Below the pieces are notes generated by a model. That model saw nothing but the letters and a program-made list of their open reading frames with translations. It was not told where the DNA came from and ran no database searches. Below are positions 8,091 to 14,290 of a stretch of DNA of 14,290 nt, piece by piece (position 1 is the first letter of the stretch; every line of letters begins with the position of its first letter). A program made the translations under genes and the position numbers. The DNA comes from Syntrophomonas sp. UBA5432. GTDB lineage: Bacteria > Bacillota > Syntrophomonadia > Syntrophomonadales > Syntrophomonadaceae. The stretch is from the NCBI GenBank assembly GCA_002424365.1, contig DIRQ01000118.1, positions 1-14,290 on the forward strand, given 5' to 3'.

Positions 8091-8167
8091 AAGAAAATTG
8101 GTGACCAGGTTTGCTGCCCGGTAGCAAATGAAAAAGGCCTGGGGGGCATGATCTCGGTGGAGTTTGT
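8091..8167 (+). other. Structured 77-base gap where brxHII is expected
   Basis: This is the only sizeable gap in the operon. TTTGCT (8110-8115), seven bases, AGCAAA (8123-8128) forms a perfect hairpin stem, extendable by pairs including a G-U. CCAGG (8105-8109) and CCTGG (8138-8142) can close an outer stem. There is no T tract, so it is not an ordinary terminator. No helicase fragment is recognisable; the only ATG frame here (8128) stops after seven codons. Confidence 0.55.
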
Positions 8168-9730
8168 ATGATGCGAAATTGGTTTGATATTCTAATTAAA
8201 AAGGCCAAACGCTCCTATAGTAGACTAATAATTGTAAAGGACCTGGACCAACTGGGAAGTGATCAACTATTCCTGGAAGTGCTGAGCCAGGATTTTGCCG
8301 TGGTTTGCTTTCAGGGGGAATTAGCTTTACGCCAATTCATACGCCAGCATCAAAGCCAGCAAATCCTGATTTTAATACAACAAGAGGGGCTATATGTACC
8401 CTTTGATATCGAACATAGTTCCGATTTAATTAGCTGGACCCTGGCGGATATCTTCCCCCGGTTGGATAGTGAAGCGCTAAGGAAGTTTGAATTAGACGGC
8501 TATCAATCTATTTTCGATGCTTATCGAGAATTGGCTGATAGTTTAACTATGCAGGATGAAATGCAGACCTTATTATTAATCAGGGAATGGATTGCCACTG
8601 GCAAGGTAGTAGCCAGGGAAAAGGGTTATGCTGGAGGTCCCCATGTTAAAGTGCTTAAACCAGATAATGGAATAGAAGAAACGGGAAATGCCGAGATAGA
8701 ATATGGCCAATTAGTAAAGGAAATCAGGCTGCTTTTAGACCAAGATAATATAGATTGGCAGATTATAGCGCGGAGCTGGGGGCGATTAGAATACCTGCAT
8801 CCGGCTGAGATGGTGGAGTGTGAGAGCTATTGGCAATTAGACTCTGAAATTTGCCAGCGTTTTCATGATTTTATCAGCAGGAAATATGATCATTTATTTT
8901 TTGCCAGTTATAAGGATGGCCCGGTTACTATAAATCAAACCATGAATTATTTGGGTACCTTGGAGAATGAACGTATTGCCTTATTGTGTTTTGACGGTAT
9001 GGGTTTTCCAGAATGGTTTGGCCTGAAAGAATATTTGTGGTCTAATAAACTCCGGGGTTTTCAGGAAAGTGCTATATTTGCGCTTATCCCTACATTGACA
9101 TTTTCTTCTCGCACCTCACTGTTTACTGGGGAAGTACTTCTGGAACAAATGGGTTCGGAATCTTCGGGTTTCGTAAAGGCGGTTAATAAACTCTTTCCTA
9201 ATGGAAGAAATACTACTAAACAACTATTCAAAAATACCGATGGGAAATGGAGTCGCAATTACCTGGGGTATAATGTGCTGGGGGTTATCTTTGATATTAT
9301 TGATAACGTCGGCCATAAGAGTATTTTATTTTCCCGGAGCAAGAAAAATATGCATCAACAATTACAGAACCTCTACGGACAAACCCAGATTGCTTTAACT
9401 ATTTCAAATTTATTAAGCGAAGGCTATCGGGTATTTATTACCTCTGATCATGGTTGTATCTGGTGTTATGGTAATGGTATAAGAGCGGATAAGTATCTGG
9501 TTGAGGAGCGTGCTTTGCGGGCATTAGTTTATCCCAATAGAAAGCTGGCGGAGGAATTTGCAACCAATAATGATCTAATTCTGTTGGAAGATAAAGGCCT
9601 TTTGGGCGATAAAGTCCTGGTCCTGCCGTGGGGGAGAGAAATGTTTACTTCTAAAGATAAGATAAGTATCAGTCATGGCGGAATACATATTGAAGAAGTC
9701 GTAATACCATTTGTGGAGGTACTCTCATGA
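8168..9730 (+). CDS. pglZ: PglZ alkaline-phosphatase-superfamily protein
   Basis: A 520-aa PglZ, the component found in nearly all BREX systems. The N-terminal 100 residues carry the family-like VPFDIE...LISWTLADIFPRLDSE stretch. The phosphatase-fold metal-site residues are all present: D276 in CFDGMG; PTLT (308-311) followed by SSR (313-315), around the expected nucleophile; D427-H428-G429 in TSDHG; and H503-G504-G505 in ISHGG near the C-terminus. It is on the short side compared with my recollection of type 3 PglZ proteins (roughly 650-700 residues). Two ATGs are adjacent (8168, 8171); GGTGGAG (8156-8162) lies 5 or 8 nt upstream, so either may be used. Its stop overlaps the brxA start (ATGA), implying coupled translation. 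PglZ proteins may act as phosphatases or nucleases; the target is unknown. Confidence 0.88.
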   Translation: MMRNWFDILIKKAKRSYSRLIIVKDLDQLGSDQLFLEVLSQDFAVVCFQGELALRQFIRQHQSQQILILIQQEGLYVPFDIEHSSDLISWTLADIFPRLDSEALRKFELDGYQSIFDAYRELADSLTMQDEMQTLLLIREWIATGKVVAREKGYAGGPHVKVLKPDNGIEETGNAEIEYGQLVKEIRLLLDQDNIDWQIIARSWGRLEYLHPAEMVECESYWQLDSEICQRFHDFISRKYDHLFFASYKDGPVTINQTMNYLGTLENERIALLCFDGMGFPEWFGLKEYLWSNKLRGFQESAIFALIPTLTFSSRTSLFTGEVLLEQMGSESSGFVKAVNKLFPNGRNTTKQLFKNTDGKWSRNYLGYNVLGVIFDIIDNVGHKSILFSRSKKNMHQQLQNLYGQTQIALTISNLLSEGYRVFITSDHGCIWCYGNGIRADKYLVEERALRALVYPNRKLAEEFATNNDLILLEDKGLLGDKVLVLPWGREMFTSKDKISISHGGIHIEEVVIPFVEVLS

Positions 9731-10449
9731 TAGGATTTGATCGCCCGTTAAGGCCACGCTGGATATATGATAGTTTGCTGCTGGCTGAACCAGGGCAAAA
9801 AATAACCGAATTAAATCTTGCTTTTGAGGAAATTGCCCGTGAGTTAACAGGTAAAGAGGGTAAAAGAAAAGTACGTACAGTTTTGTTCCGCTGTTTTCTG
9901 CGGAGTCCAGCCAATAGGGCCAGGGTTAGAGACAATCTGCGGCTAAAAGAATTAAGCGAGAAATACGATCTGGCGTTTATGGCCCCGATATATCTTTTTT
10001 ATCTTGTCGCCAGTACCGATACCTTAATTATAATCTCCGAACATATTTTCCGGCTTTATGAATGGGGCAGTGAGATTAACTCTGCTTTCCTCAAACGTAA
10101 AATGGTTGAAGGAAACGGGGAACGAGATGTGGTCATTCGGTCGGTAAGCTCGTTTTTAAATACGTTGTTGCATTTTCAAGTGATAACCCGGTCAGGTAAG
10201 AATTTGATACTAAATAAACCCCTGCAGATTAATGAGGAGCAGGCTGCTATAATGTTGCAACTGTGGGCCAGAGAATTATGCCATACACCCCAGATTGATT
10301 TAAGCCAGCTTCCCCCGGCTATCTTTGCCTGGTTCACCTGGCCAGACTTAAGAGCAGTGGCTCGTAGGTATAACGGGGAATTATGGGACTACCAGCACCG
10401 GATGGGTGGGGAGTATTTAGTGATGTATGCTAGCTATGGCCTATCCTGA
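9727..10449 (+). CDS. brxA: BrxA (DUF1819) BREX protein
   Basis: A 240-aa protein of the BrxA/DUF1819 group, small helical BREX proteins reported to bind DNA. It opens with the typical PLRPRWIYDSLLL segment, contains VRTVLFRCFLRSPAN and APIYLFYLVASTD in the middle, and ends in PAIFAWFTWPDLRAVARRYN. No catalytic motif is visible. It is the last gene of the operon, as in type 3 BREX, and its ATG overlaps the pglZ stop by four bases. Its last five codons overlap the end of the convergent hicB gene. No terminator is visible between them. Confidence 0.8.
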   Translation: MIGFDRPLRPRWIYDSLLLAEPGQKITELNLAFEEIARELTGKEGKRKVRTVLFRCFLRSPANRARVRDNLRLKELSEKYDLAFMAPIYLFYLVASTDTLIIISEHIFRLYEWGSEINSAFLKRKMVEGNGERDVVIRSVSSFLNTLLHFQVITRSGKNLILNKPLQINEEQAAIMLQLWARELCHTPQIDLSQLPPAIFAWFTWPDLRAVARRYNGELWDYQHRMGGEYLVMYASYGLS

Positions 10450-10841
10450 ATACCCAGCTTTTCTTTTAAGGCCGTTTGCAAAACATTAGAGAAGTTTACT
10501 CCCTTACGTTCTGCCATGGTATTAAGCCATTGAGGAATGGTAAGGGTTTTTTTAATTGCTTTATTATCATAAAACATACGATATTCCAGGGTGTCAGCTC
10601 CAATTATAGCCACGAAACTATTATCATTTACCTGGATATCCTTGGGATTAGATGGTGTGGGAATGTTTTCATTGTTTTCTTCCATTTTGTATAGTAACAA
10701 GCATAATACATCCTCAGCCATTTCATAAGTATCTTGTAAATCATCACCCTGGGTATAACAATTATCAATATCTGGAAAACTGGCCGAAAAACTACCATCA
10801 TCTTCCTGGTTGAAAACTGCTGGAAATATATATTTAGCCAT
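10434..10841 (-). CDS. hicB: HicB antitoxin
   Basis: A 135-aa HicB-family antitoxin. The N-terminal half has the family pattern: FPAVF, then DGSFSASFPDIDNCYTQGDD (15-34), then DTYEMAEDVL. This degraded RNase H-like domain neutralises HicA. The C-terminal part (about 98-131, TLTIPQWLNTMAERKG...LQTALKEKLG) looks like a small helical DNA-binding or dimerisation domain, through which HicB would repress its own promoter. AAGGAGG lies about 6 nt before ATG. It follows hicA by 27 nt in the usual toxin-first order, and its 3' end overlaps brxA by 16 bases. Confidence 0.9.
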   Translation of the reverse strand: MAKYIFPAVFNQEDDGSFSASFPDIDNCYTQGDDLQDTYEMAEDVLCLLLYKMEENNENIPTPSNPKDIQVNDNSFVAIIGADTLEYRMFYDNKAIKKTLTIPQWLNTMAERKGVNFSNVLQTALKEKLGIQDRP

Positions 10842-10868
10842 AATAAGCCTCCTTAAGACTATAAAAAT

Positions 10869-11051
10869 TTATTTGAGTCCCGCATCCTTTAGAATATTTT
10901 GCAATGTACCGTGAGCAATTTCAGTTTTATGCCTTGGTACCGGGAATATTTTGTTTGTAATTGGGCTATAGTAAAGGTCATGTTTTTTACCATGTTTATT
11001 TAACATTATTCCATTTTCTCTAAACAATTTTAGCAGTTCACTCGTTTTCAT
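10869..11051 (-). CDS. hicA: HicA mRNA interferase toxin
   Basis: A 60-aa HicA toxin, the usual length for the family. It has the double-stranded-RNA-binding-like fold: KTSELLKLFRENGIML, then HGKKHDLYYS with H24 as the likely catalytic histidine, then PVPRHKTEIAHGTLQNILKDAG, the conserved C-terminal helix that ends nearly all HicA proteins. HicA cleaves mRNA and stops translation until HicB binds it. GAGGGAA lies 4 nt upstream of the ATG, and a clear promoter precedes it. Both genes are intact, so the module is probably active. Confidence 0.9.
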   Translation of the reverse strand: MKTSELLKLFRENGIMLNKHGKKHDLYYSPITNKIFPVPRHKTEIAHGTLQNILKDAGLK

Positions 11052-11069
11052 TATATTCCCTCATAAGAT

Positions 11070-11098
11070 ATTATAGTACGTATTAGCACGTGCATCAA
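11070..11098 (-). promoter_or_regulatory. hicAB promoter with palindromic operator in the spacer
   Basis: On the minus strand TTGATG (plus-strand 11093-11098) and a perfect TATAAT (11070-11075) are separated by exactly 17 nt. The spacer holds the palindromes GCACGTGC (11086-11093) and TACGTA (11077-11082), whose ACGT cores are 10 bases apart, one helical turn. This is the layout expected for HicB autorepression. Transcription would start near 11063, leaving a leader of about 12 nt before hicA. Confidence 0.7.
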
Positions 11099-11105
11099 CC
11101 TAATA

Positions 11106-11897
11106 TCACCCTATCGACTTCACCTTTAACAAGCGGGGGTCGTGCCCCATTAAGAGGCGGGAGCCCAGCTTTTTTATTTCCGACCAGGGAACTGCTTGTC
11201 TCTGTACCGGGCCAGCGCAGTTGCGCTCCTTGAGCCACTCTCCTATAGTATCTAGTATTCCTTCTTTCCAGTAAAATCTTGCTCCTACTCCCTCCCGGAA
11301 ATATTGCCATCTATCCGGGGGAATCTGTTTCCAGAGCATGTCGTAGTTAAAGGGGGAGTCTCCAATCAGAAGAACCGGTCCTTCTTTGGTCTGTACTTCT
11401 ACCAGTTGATGACCCTTCGTATGACCACCGCTATGTATAACTTTCAGGCCGGGTTTAAGTTCCTGGTTACCTTCTAGAAGCTCTATATTAGGTAGCAGGT
11501 GAAACCAATGGTTAGGGTTAAAATAAGTTTCCTCATTGGGATTTAGCTGCAGGAGGCCGCGAAACTCGTCCGCCTGGAAAAGGAACCGGGCCTGAGGAAA
11601 GTCCGGCATACCACAAGTATGATCCCAGTGAATATGGGTCATAATTACATCCTTTATACCCGCGGGGTTAAATCCTAAATTTTCTATAGCCGCCTTTACC
11701 TTCTGTTCCTCGGTCTGATTAGCATGAGTGTTGGCGCCCGGAATTGCATCCGGGTCAAATCCGGTATCTACCAGCACGGCTTCACCATTTTCATCCACTA
11801 TCAGGAAAGCAAAACAATGTATATCCTCCATTGAGCGGGCAGATTTCATTAAGATATTAAAAGAACCGTTATACAATGGGTAAATGATATGATTCAT
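11106..11897 (-). CDS. Metallo-beta-lactamase-fold hydrolase (lactonase-like)
   Basis: A 263-aa metallo-beta-lactamase-fold hydrolase. From the start chosen here the metal ligands are H88, H90, D92 and H93 in THIHWDHTCG, H159 in SGGHTKGH and D180 in IGDS. The strand ending VLVDTGFDPD (41-50) also fits. The pattern resembles AHL-lactonase-type enzymes (AiiA/AttM group), which open lactone rings, but the fold covers many hydrolases and the substrate cannot be read. There is no signal peptide, so it is cytoplasmic. ATG 11897 is chosen over the in-frame ATG at 11912 because GGAGGAG lies 6 nt before it. The gene has its own putative promoter and is about 80 bases downstream of the deacetylase gene on the same strand. 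Confidence 0.82.
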   Translation of the reverse strand: MNHIIYPLYNGSFNILMKSARSMEDIHCFAFLIVDENGEAVLVDTGFDPDAIPGANTHANQTEEQKVKAAIENLGFNPAGIKDVIMTHIHWDHTCGMPDFPQARFLFQADEFRGLLQLNPNEETYFNPNHWFHLLPNIELLEGNQELKPGLKVIHSGGHTKGHQLVEVQTKEGPVLLIGDSPFNYDMLWKQIPPDRWQYFREGVGARFYWKEGILDTIGEWLKERNCAGPVQRQAVPWSEIKKLGSRLLMGHDPRLLKVKSIG

Positions 11898-11903
11898 TCC
11901 TAA

Positions 11904-11910
11904 CTCCTCC
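11904..11910 (-). promoter_or_regulatory. Ribosome binding site fixing the hydrolase start
   Basis: GGAGGAG on the minus strand lies 6 nt before ATG 11897 and inside the longer frame opening at 11912, which has no upstream site of its own. Confidence 0.75.
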
Positions 11911-11932
11911 ATAAAAAGTTAAATATAATAAA

Positions 11933-11961
11933 ATTATACACTTTTTAAAGGCTGCATTGAA
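11933..11961 (-). promoter_or_regulatory. Candidate promoter of the hydrolase gene
   Basis: TATAAT (plus-strand 11933-11938) is perfect, with a poor -35 TTCAAT (11956-11961) 17 nt upstream. The inverted repeat AAAAAGT (11913-11919) / ACTTTTT (11940-11946) brackets the -10. The region is AT-rich, so the dyad could be chance. Confidence 0.4.
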
Positions 11962-11976
11962 GGATGATGTAACAAA

Positions 11977-12768
11977 CTAAAGCTTTAAAAAGGATGTTAC
12001 ATTGATTGTCTTATCAGCTGAACCGCCCAAATATCTTACCTGGCTATAGTTTATCAACCTTATTTTGAGTTCGCGTATGGTTTGTAGAACTTCAGGGTCA
12101 GCCAGGACGTGATATTCAACTTCCCGTACCTCAGTCCAGGTAGAGACTTTGGGCAAATGTTCATCCACATAACCCGGATGACAGATAAGTTCAGATATCC
12201 CATCAGGGACTGAGTGCAGGTTATCTAACAGTAGCGACTTACCATCTGCTTCAAAATATACATTGGCGTAGAAATTATCTACCACTCCCGGCAGAGAGTT
12301 TATCCTGGTGTCAGGTTCCCAACCAGTACGGCGCATGGGCAGCTTCAAAGTTCGGGCCAGTATTAACATGGGACGACAAACGGCCATACGTTTTTGAATA
12401 AAACCGTGGGAATCAATGTGAGTGGGTCTAATTCCAGCACTTTGTAAACGGTGCATCTGGGCTTTTAATTCGGTCATTACATCAGATTCATCCCAGTCTA
12501 AACTATTAGAAAACTTTCCCTTATGGTCAACCAGTGAGGGTATCCAGTTAGGCGGGGCTATAGGGGAACCTTCCGAGAGGTTAAAATGCAGACCCACACC
12601 CAGAGTTAGTACATGGCGTATGCGTTTTACTGCATCCTTAAAACCGGGCATATTAACCATCAGTGAGGTGCTGGTTACTACACCGGCTTGATGTAAATCT
12701 ATTATGGCTTGGTTAATACCCGGTGCCAGGCCAAAATCATCAGCATTTATTATGAGGTATTTTGCCAT
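11977..12768 (-). CDS. YdjC/ChbG/HpnK-family carbohydrate deacetylase
   Basis: A 263-aa deacetylase of the YdjC family, which removes acetyl groups from N-acetylated sugars or glycolipids. The active-site elements are visible: NADDFG (8-13) at the N-terminus with the D10-D11 pair, GLHFNL with H61, and THIDSHGF (116-123) with H117 and H121 as further metal ligands. HPGY later in the chain (LICHPGYVDE) is also typical. The substrate, a chito-oligosaccharide or a lipid-linked sugar, cannot be read. ATG 12768 is preferred over the GTG at 12777, because AAGGAG lies 8 nt before it and overlaps the longer start. It is divergent from the zinc-ribbon gene. Confidence 0.88.
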   Translation of the reverse strand: MAKYLIINADDFGLAPGINQAIIDLHQAGVVTSTSLMVNMPGFKDAVKRIRHVLTLGVGLHFNLSEGSPIAPPNWIPSLVDHKGKFSNSLDWDESDVMTELKAQMHRLQSAGIRPTHIDSHGFIQKRMAVCRPMLILARTLKLPMRRTGWEPDTRINSLPGVVDNFYANVYFEADGKSLLLDNLHSVPDGISELICHPGYVDEHLPKVSTWTEVREVEYHVLADPEVLQTIRELKIRLINYSQVRYLGGSADKTINVTSFLKL

Positions 12769-12776
12769 TTGCACCA

Positions 12777-12782
12777 CTCCTT
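12777..12782 (-). promoter_or_regulatory. Ribosome binding site fixing the deacetylase start
   Basis: AAGGAG on the minus strand, 8 nt before ATG 12768, overlaps the upstream in-frame GTG at 12777, which therefore cannot be the normal start. Confidence 0.7.
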
Positions 12783-12800
12783 ATCTCAAATTAATGACAG

Positions 12801-12860
12801 TATTAGTTTATGTAATACCAATTTATCCTGCTACTGGGAATTATGACTACAAAACTAATA
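12801..12860. repeat. 9-bp inverted repeat in a divergent intergenic region
   Basis: TATTAGTTT (12801-12809) and AAACTAATA (12852-12860) are perfect reverse complements 42 bases apart, between the divergent deacetylase and zinc-ribbon genes. They could be two half-sites for one regulator acting on both genes. AT-richness makes chance possible. No convincing promoter was found in the rest of this gap. Confidence 0.4.
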
Positions 12861-12941
12861 AAATCAACCTAAACAAGTGAAAAAGAGTGTTAGAATAGGG
12901 ATAGTTTTGTCATGGTAGACGCAGTTGCAGGAGGGGTTTAG

Positions 12942-13136
12942 ATGGCGCTGTTTTCCAAGACCAGTATGGAGGCTACCGGGGGCACCGTAATGTATTGCCC
13001 ATTTTGTCAGGAGAAAATGCTTTATACCCTGGATATTAATGCCTATAGATGCCCGTTTTGTGGGTGTGAAATTATTGAAGATGATAAACCGGTTCCTTAT
13101 GCTATGATGGCTGATTTTTTTACCAAGTCCGACTAA
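12942..13136 (+). CDS. Small zinc-ribbon protein, unknown role
   Basis: A 64-aa protein with two zinc knuckles, CPFC (19-22) and CPFCGC (37-42), spaced like a zinc ribbon, followed by an acidic stretch IIEDD and a short tail. It is probably a small cytoplasmic zinc-binding protein. Nothing further can be assigned, because such ribbons occur in many nucleic-acid and protein-binding contexts. AGGAGGGG (12929-12936) lies 5 nt before ATG 12942, a strong site. It precedes the permease gene by about 100 nt on the same strand, with no clear terminator between, so they may be co-transcribed. Confidence 0.75.
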   Translation: MALFSKTSMEATGGTVMYCPFCQEKMLYTLDINAYRCPFCGCEIIEDDKPVPYAMMADFFTKSD

Positions 13137-13234
13137 AAAACCCCGACTCATAAAAATTGCTTGTCTAAAAACGTCCCTTTTGCTAAACTAATTCATTGGA
13201 TGCAGGATAGTAGGACAGGAGGATTAATATTCTA

Positions 13235-14290
13235 ATGGATGTAGTACTTACTTTGATACCGATTGTTGCTGTGCTGGCTTTACTTACCCTGGCGAAATGG
13301 CCGGCTGACTGGAGTGGATTGGCAGGATGGCTTCTAGTAATAGCTATTAGTTTCCTCTTTTTTAAAACCTCCCTGCAAGTGGGATTAACCGCTAGCCTGG
13401 CGGGAATTATAGCTTCCTTTCCAGTTTCCCTTATGGTAGCCACTTCTATATTTCAAATTACCTTTTTAGAATCAACTGGAGCTTTAAAAAGAATAGTTAT
13501 CTTTGTTAAAACCCTGGCCAAAAATGACCAGGCGGTACAGATTATGATTATAAATATGGGTATAGGTACCCTGCTGGTAGCAGTAGGAGCAACCCCGGTA
13601 TCCATATTGCCTCCGATTATGCTGGCACTGGGCTATTCTACCTTTGTAGCTATTGCGCTTCCCGCCCTGGGCTTTGATTCGTTATGCACCTATGCGTTGT
13701 TAGGGGCACCGCTGGTTATTTTCTCCGATATGACCGGTACCCCTCTGGCCACTTCAGCTCTGGTGTTTTCCAAATTTATGCCCATCATTTCAACTATGAT
13801 TGGCTTCGGTATGCTCTGGTTGGTGGGCGGATGGGGGAAGATCAGAGAGGGTTTTGTACCCTGTATTCTGGCCGGTTTTACCATGGGTTTTACTGCGATA
13901 GTGGTTGCCCATATTGGTACCGGCATAGTGCTAACCGGGGTACTAGGCGGATTAGCTACCATTATAGTTATGCTCATTTATCTTAAACTGAGTGGGGAAG
14001 CTATTTTGGATCGCAGTTGCGTCAGTGAAGAGGAAAAGAGTGTAGAAAAAACCATGCCCCTCTTAACTGCCCTGGCTCCCTGGATAATACTTATAGCAAC
14101 CTGCTTGTTTATTAACTTCTGGCCACCGCTGTTTAATTTCTTGTTTAAAGACCTGGCTATGCCGGTTCAGATTATCCCCGGAGGCAAGCCCATTATGACC
14201 CGCATGTTGTGGAATGCCTATACTTGGGTGATAATAAGTACTCTGCTGGCAATACCATTTATTAAGCCCAGCCGGGAACAGTGGCGAGAC
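13235..14290 (+). CDS. lctP: LctP-family (L-lactate permease-like) transporter, 3' truncated
   Basis: An open frame from ATG 13235 runs past the window end (352 codons seen, no stop). It is highly hydrophobic, with repeated membrane segments starting at the N-terminus. LctP-type features include ESTGALKR-like helix ends, GATPVSILPP (118-127), LPALGFDSL, and the following GAPLVIFSDMTGTP loop. LctP proteins are typically about 500-550 residues, so roughly two thirds are visible. The family imports lactate or glycolate with protons; the substrate here is not certain, as the sequence seems divergent. AGGAGG (13217-13222) lies 12 nt upstream of the ATG. A catabolic partner gene may lie beyond the window. 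Confidence 0.75.
   Translation, partial: MDVVLTLIPIVAVLALLTLAKWPADWSGLAGWLLVIAISFLFFKTSLQVGLTASLAGIIASFPVSLMVATSIFQITFLESTGALKRIVIFVKTLAKNDQAVQIMIINMGIGTLLVAVGATPVSILPPIMLALGYSTFVAIALPALGFDSLCTYALLGAPLVIFSDMTGTPLATSALVFSKFMPIISTMIGFGMLWLVGGWGKIREGFVPCILAGFTMGFTAIVVAHIGTGIVLTGVLGGLATIIVMLIYLKLSGEAILDRSCVSEEEKSVEKTMPLLTALAPWIILIATCLFINFWPPLFNFLFKDLAMPVQIIPGGKPIMTRMLWNAYTWVIISTLLAIPFIKPSREQWRD

Noticed and set aside
8128..8151. Leftover helicase coding sequence in the pglX-pglZ gap
   Set aside because: The only ATG frame is seven codons, and nothing in any frame resembles a helicase motif.
13129..13180. Terminator after the zinc-ribbon gene
   Set aside because: There is an A run and repeated CGACT, but no inverted repeat that forms a stem.
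13690..13977. Open frames on both strands inside the permease region
   Set aside because: They are shadows of the permease frame, which has a start, a ribosome site and membrane segments but no stop within the window.
1..14290. CRISPR array, tRNA, rRNA or insertion sequence
   Set aside because: No regularly spaced repeats, RNA gene signatures or transposase frames were seen.

Overview
The window looks like a chromosomal segment of a Bacillota (Firmicutes) bacterium, probably class Clostridia and possibly related to the Syntrophomonas group. The signs are low-to-middling GC, strong AGGAGG-type ribosome binding sites, short intergenic gaps, and Clostridia-like proteins (a small GIY-YIG protein, a DUF1648 membrane protein, an LctP-type permease). 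The phylum is fairly secure; anything narrower is a guess.

Layout. Positions 1-115 hold an intrinsic terminator nested in GGCACC/GGTGCC inverted repeats. A GIY-YIG-like gene (154-510, +) and a four-helix DUF1648 membrane protein (568-1083, -) follow. A 359-base gap (1084-1442) carries two dyads and candidate promoters. The centre (1443-10449, +) is a five-gene co-directional operon: BrxF-like, BrxC-like ATPase, PglX-type DNA methyltransferase, PglZ and BrxA. Convergent to it, with stop codons overlapping, is a HicA-HicB toxin-antitoxin pair (11051-10434, -) with a clear promoter. Then come a metallo-beta-lactamase-fold hydrolase (11897-11106, -), a YdjC/ChbG-like deacetylase (12768-11977, -), a divergent small zinc-ribbon protein (12942-13136, +) and the start of an LctP-family permease (13235 onward, +) cut by the window end.

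How the genes work together. The central operon matches the gene order of type 3 BREX anti-phage systems (brxF, brxC, pglXI, brxHII, pglZ, brxA) with two departures. First, the helicase brxHII normally between the methyltransferase and pglZ is absent; only 77 bases remain there, and they can fold into a hairpin. Second, the BrxF-like protein lacks the P-loop expected of its family. The remaining parts look intact: BrxC Walker A and B, methyltransferase motifs, PglZ metal-site residues and full-length BrxA. This may be a reduced BREX variant rather than a decayed one. The methyltransferase would mark host DNA, the ATPase and PglZ would form the effector or regulatory assembly, and the methyltransferase's AT-rich middle probably sets specificity. 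HicAB beside it makes this a small defence cluster. The deacetylase, hydrolase, zinc-ribbon and permease genes look like ordinary metabolic neighbours.
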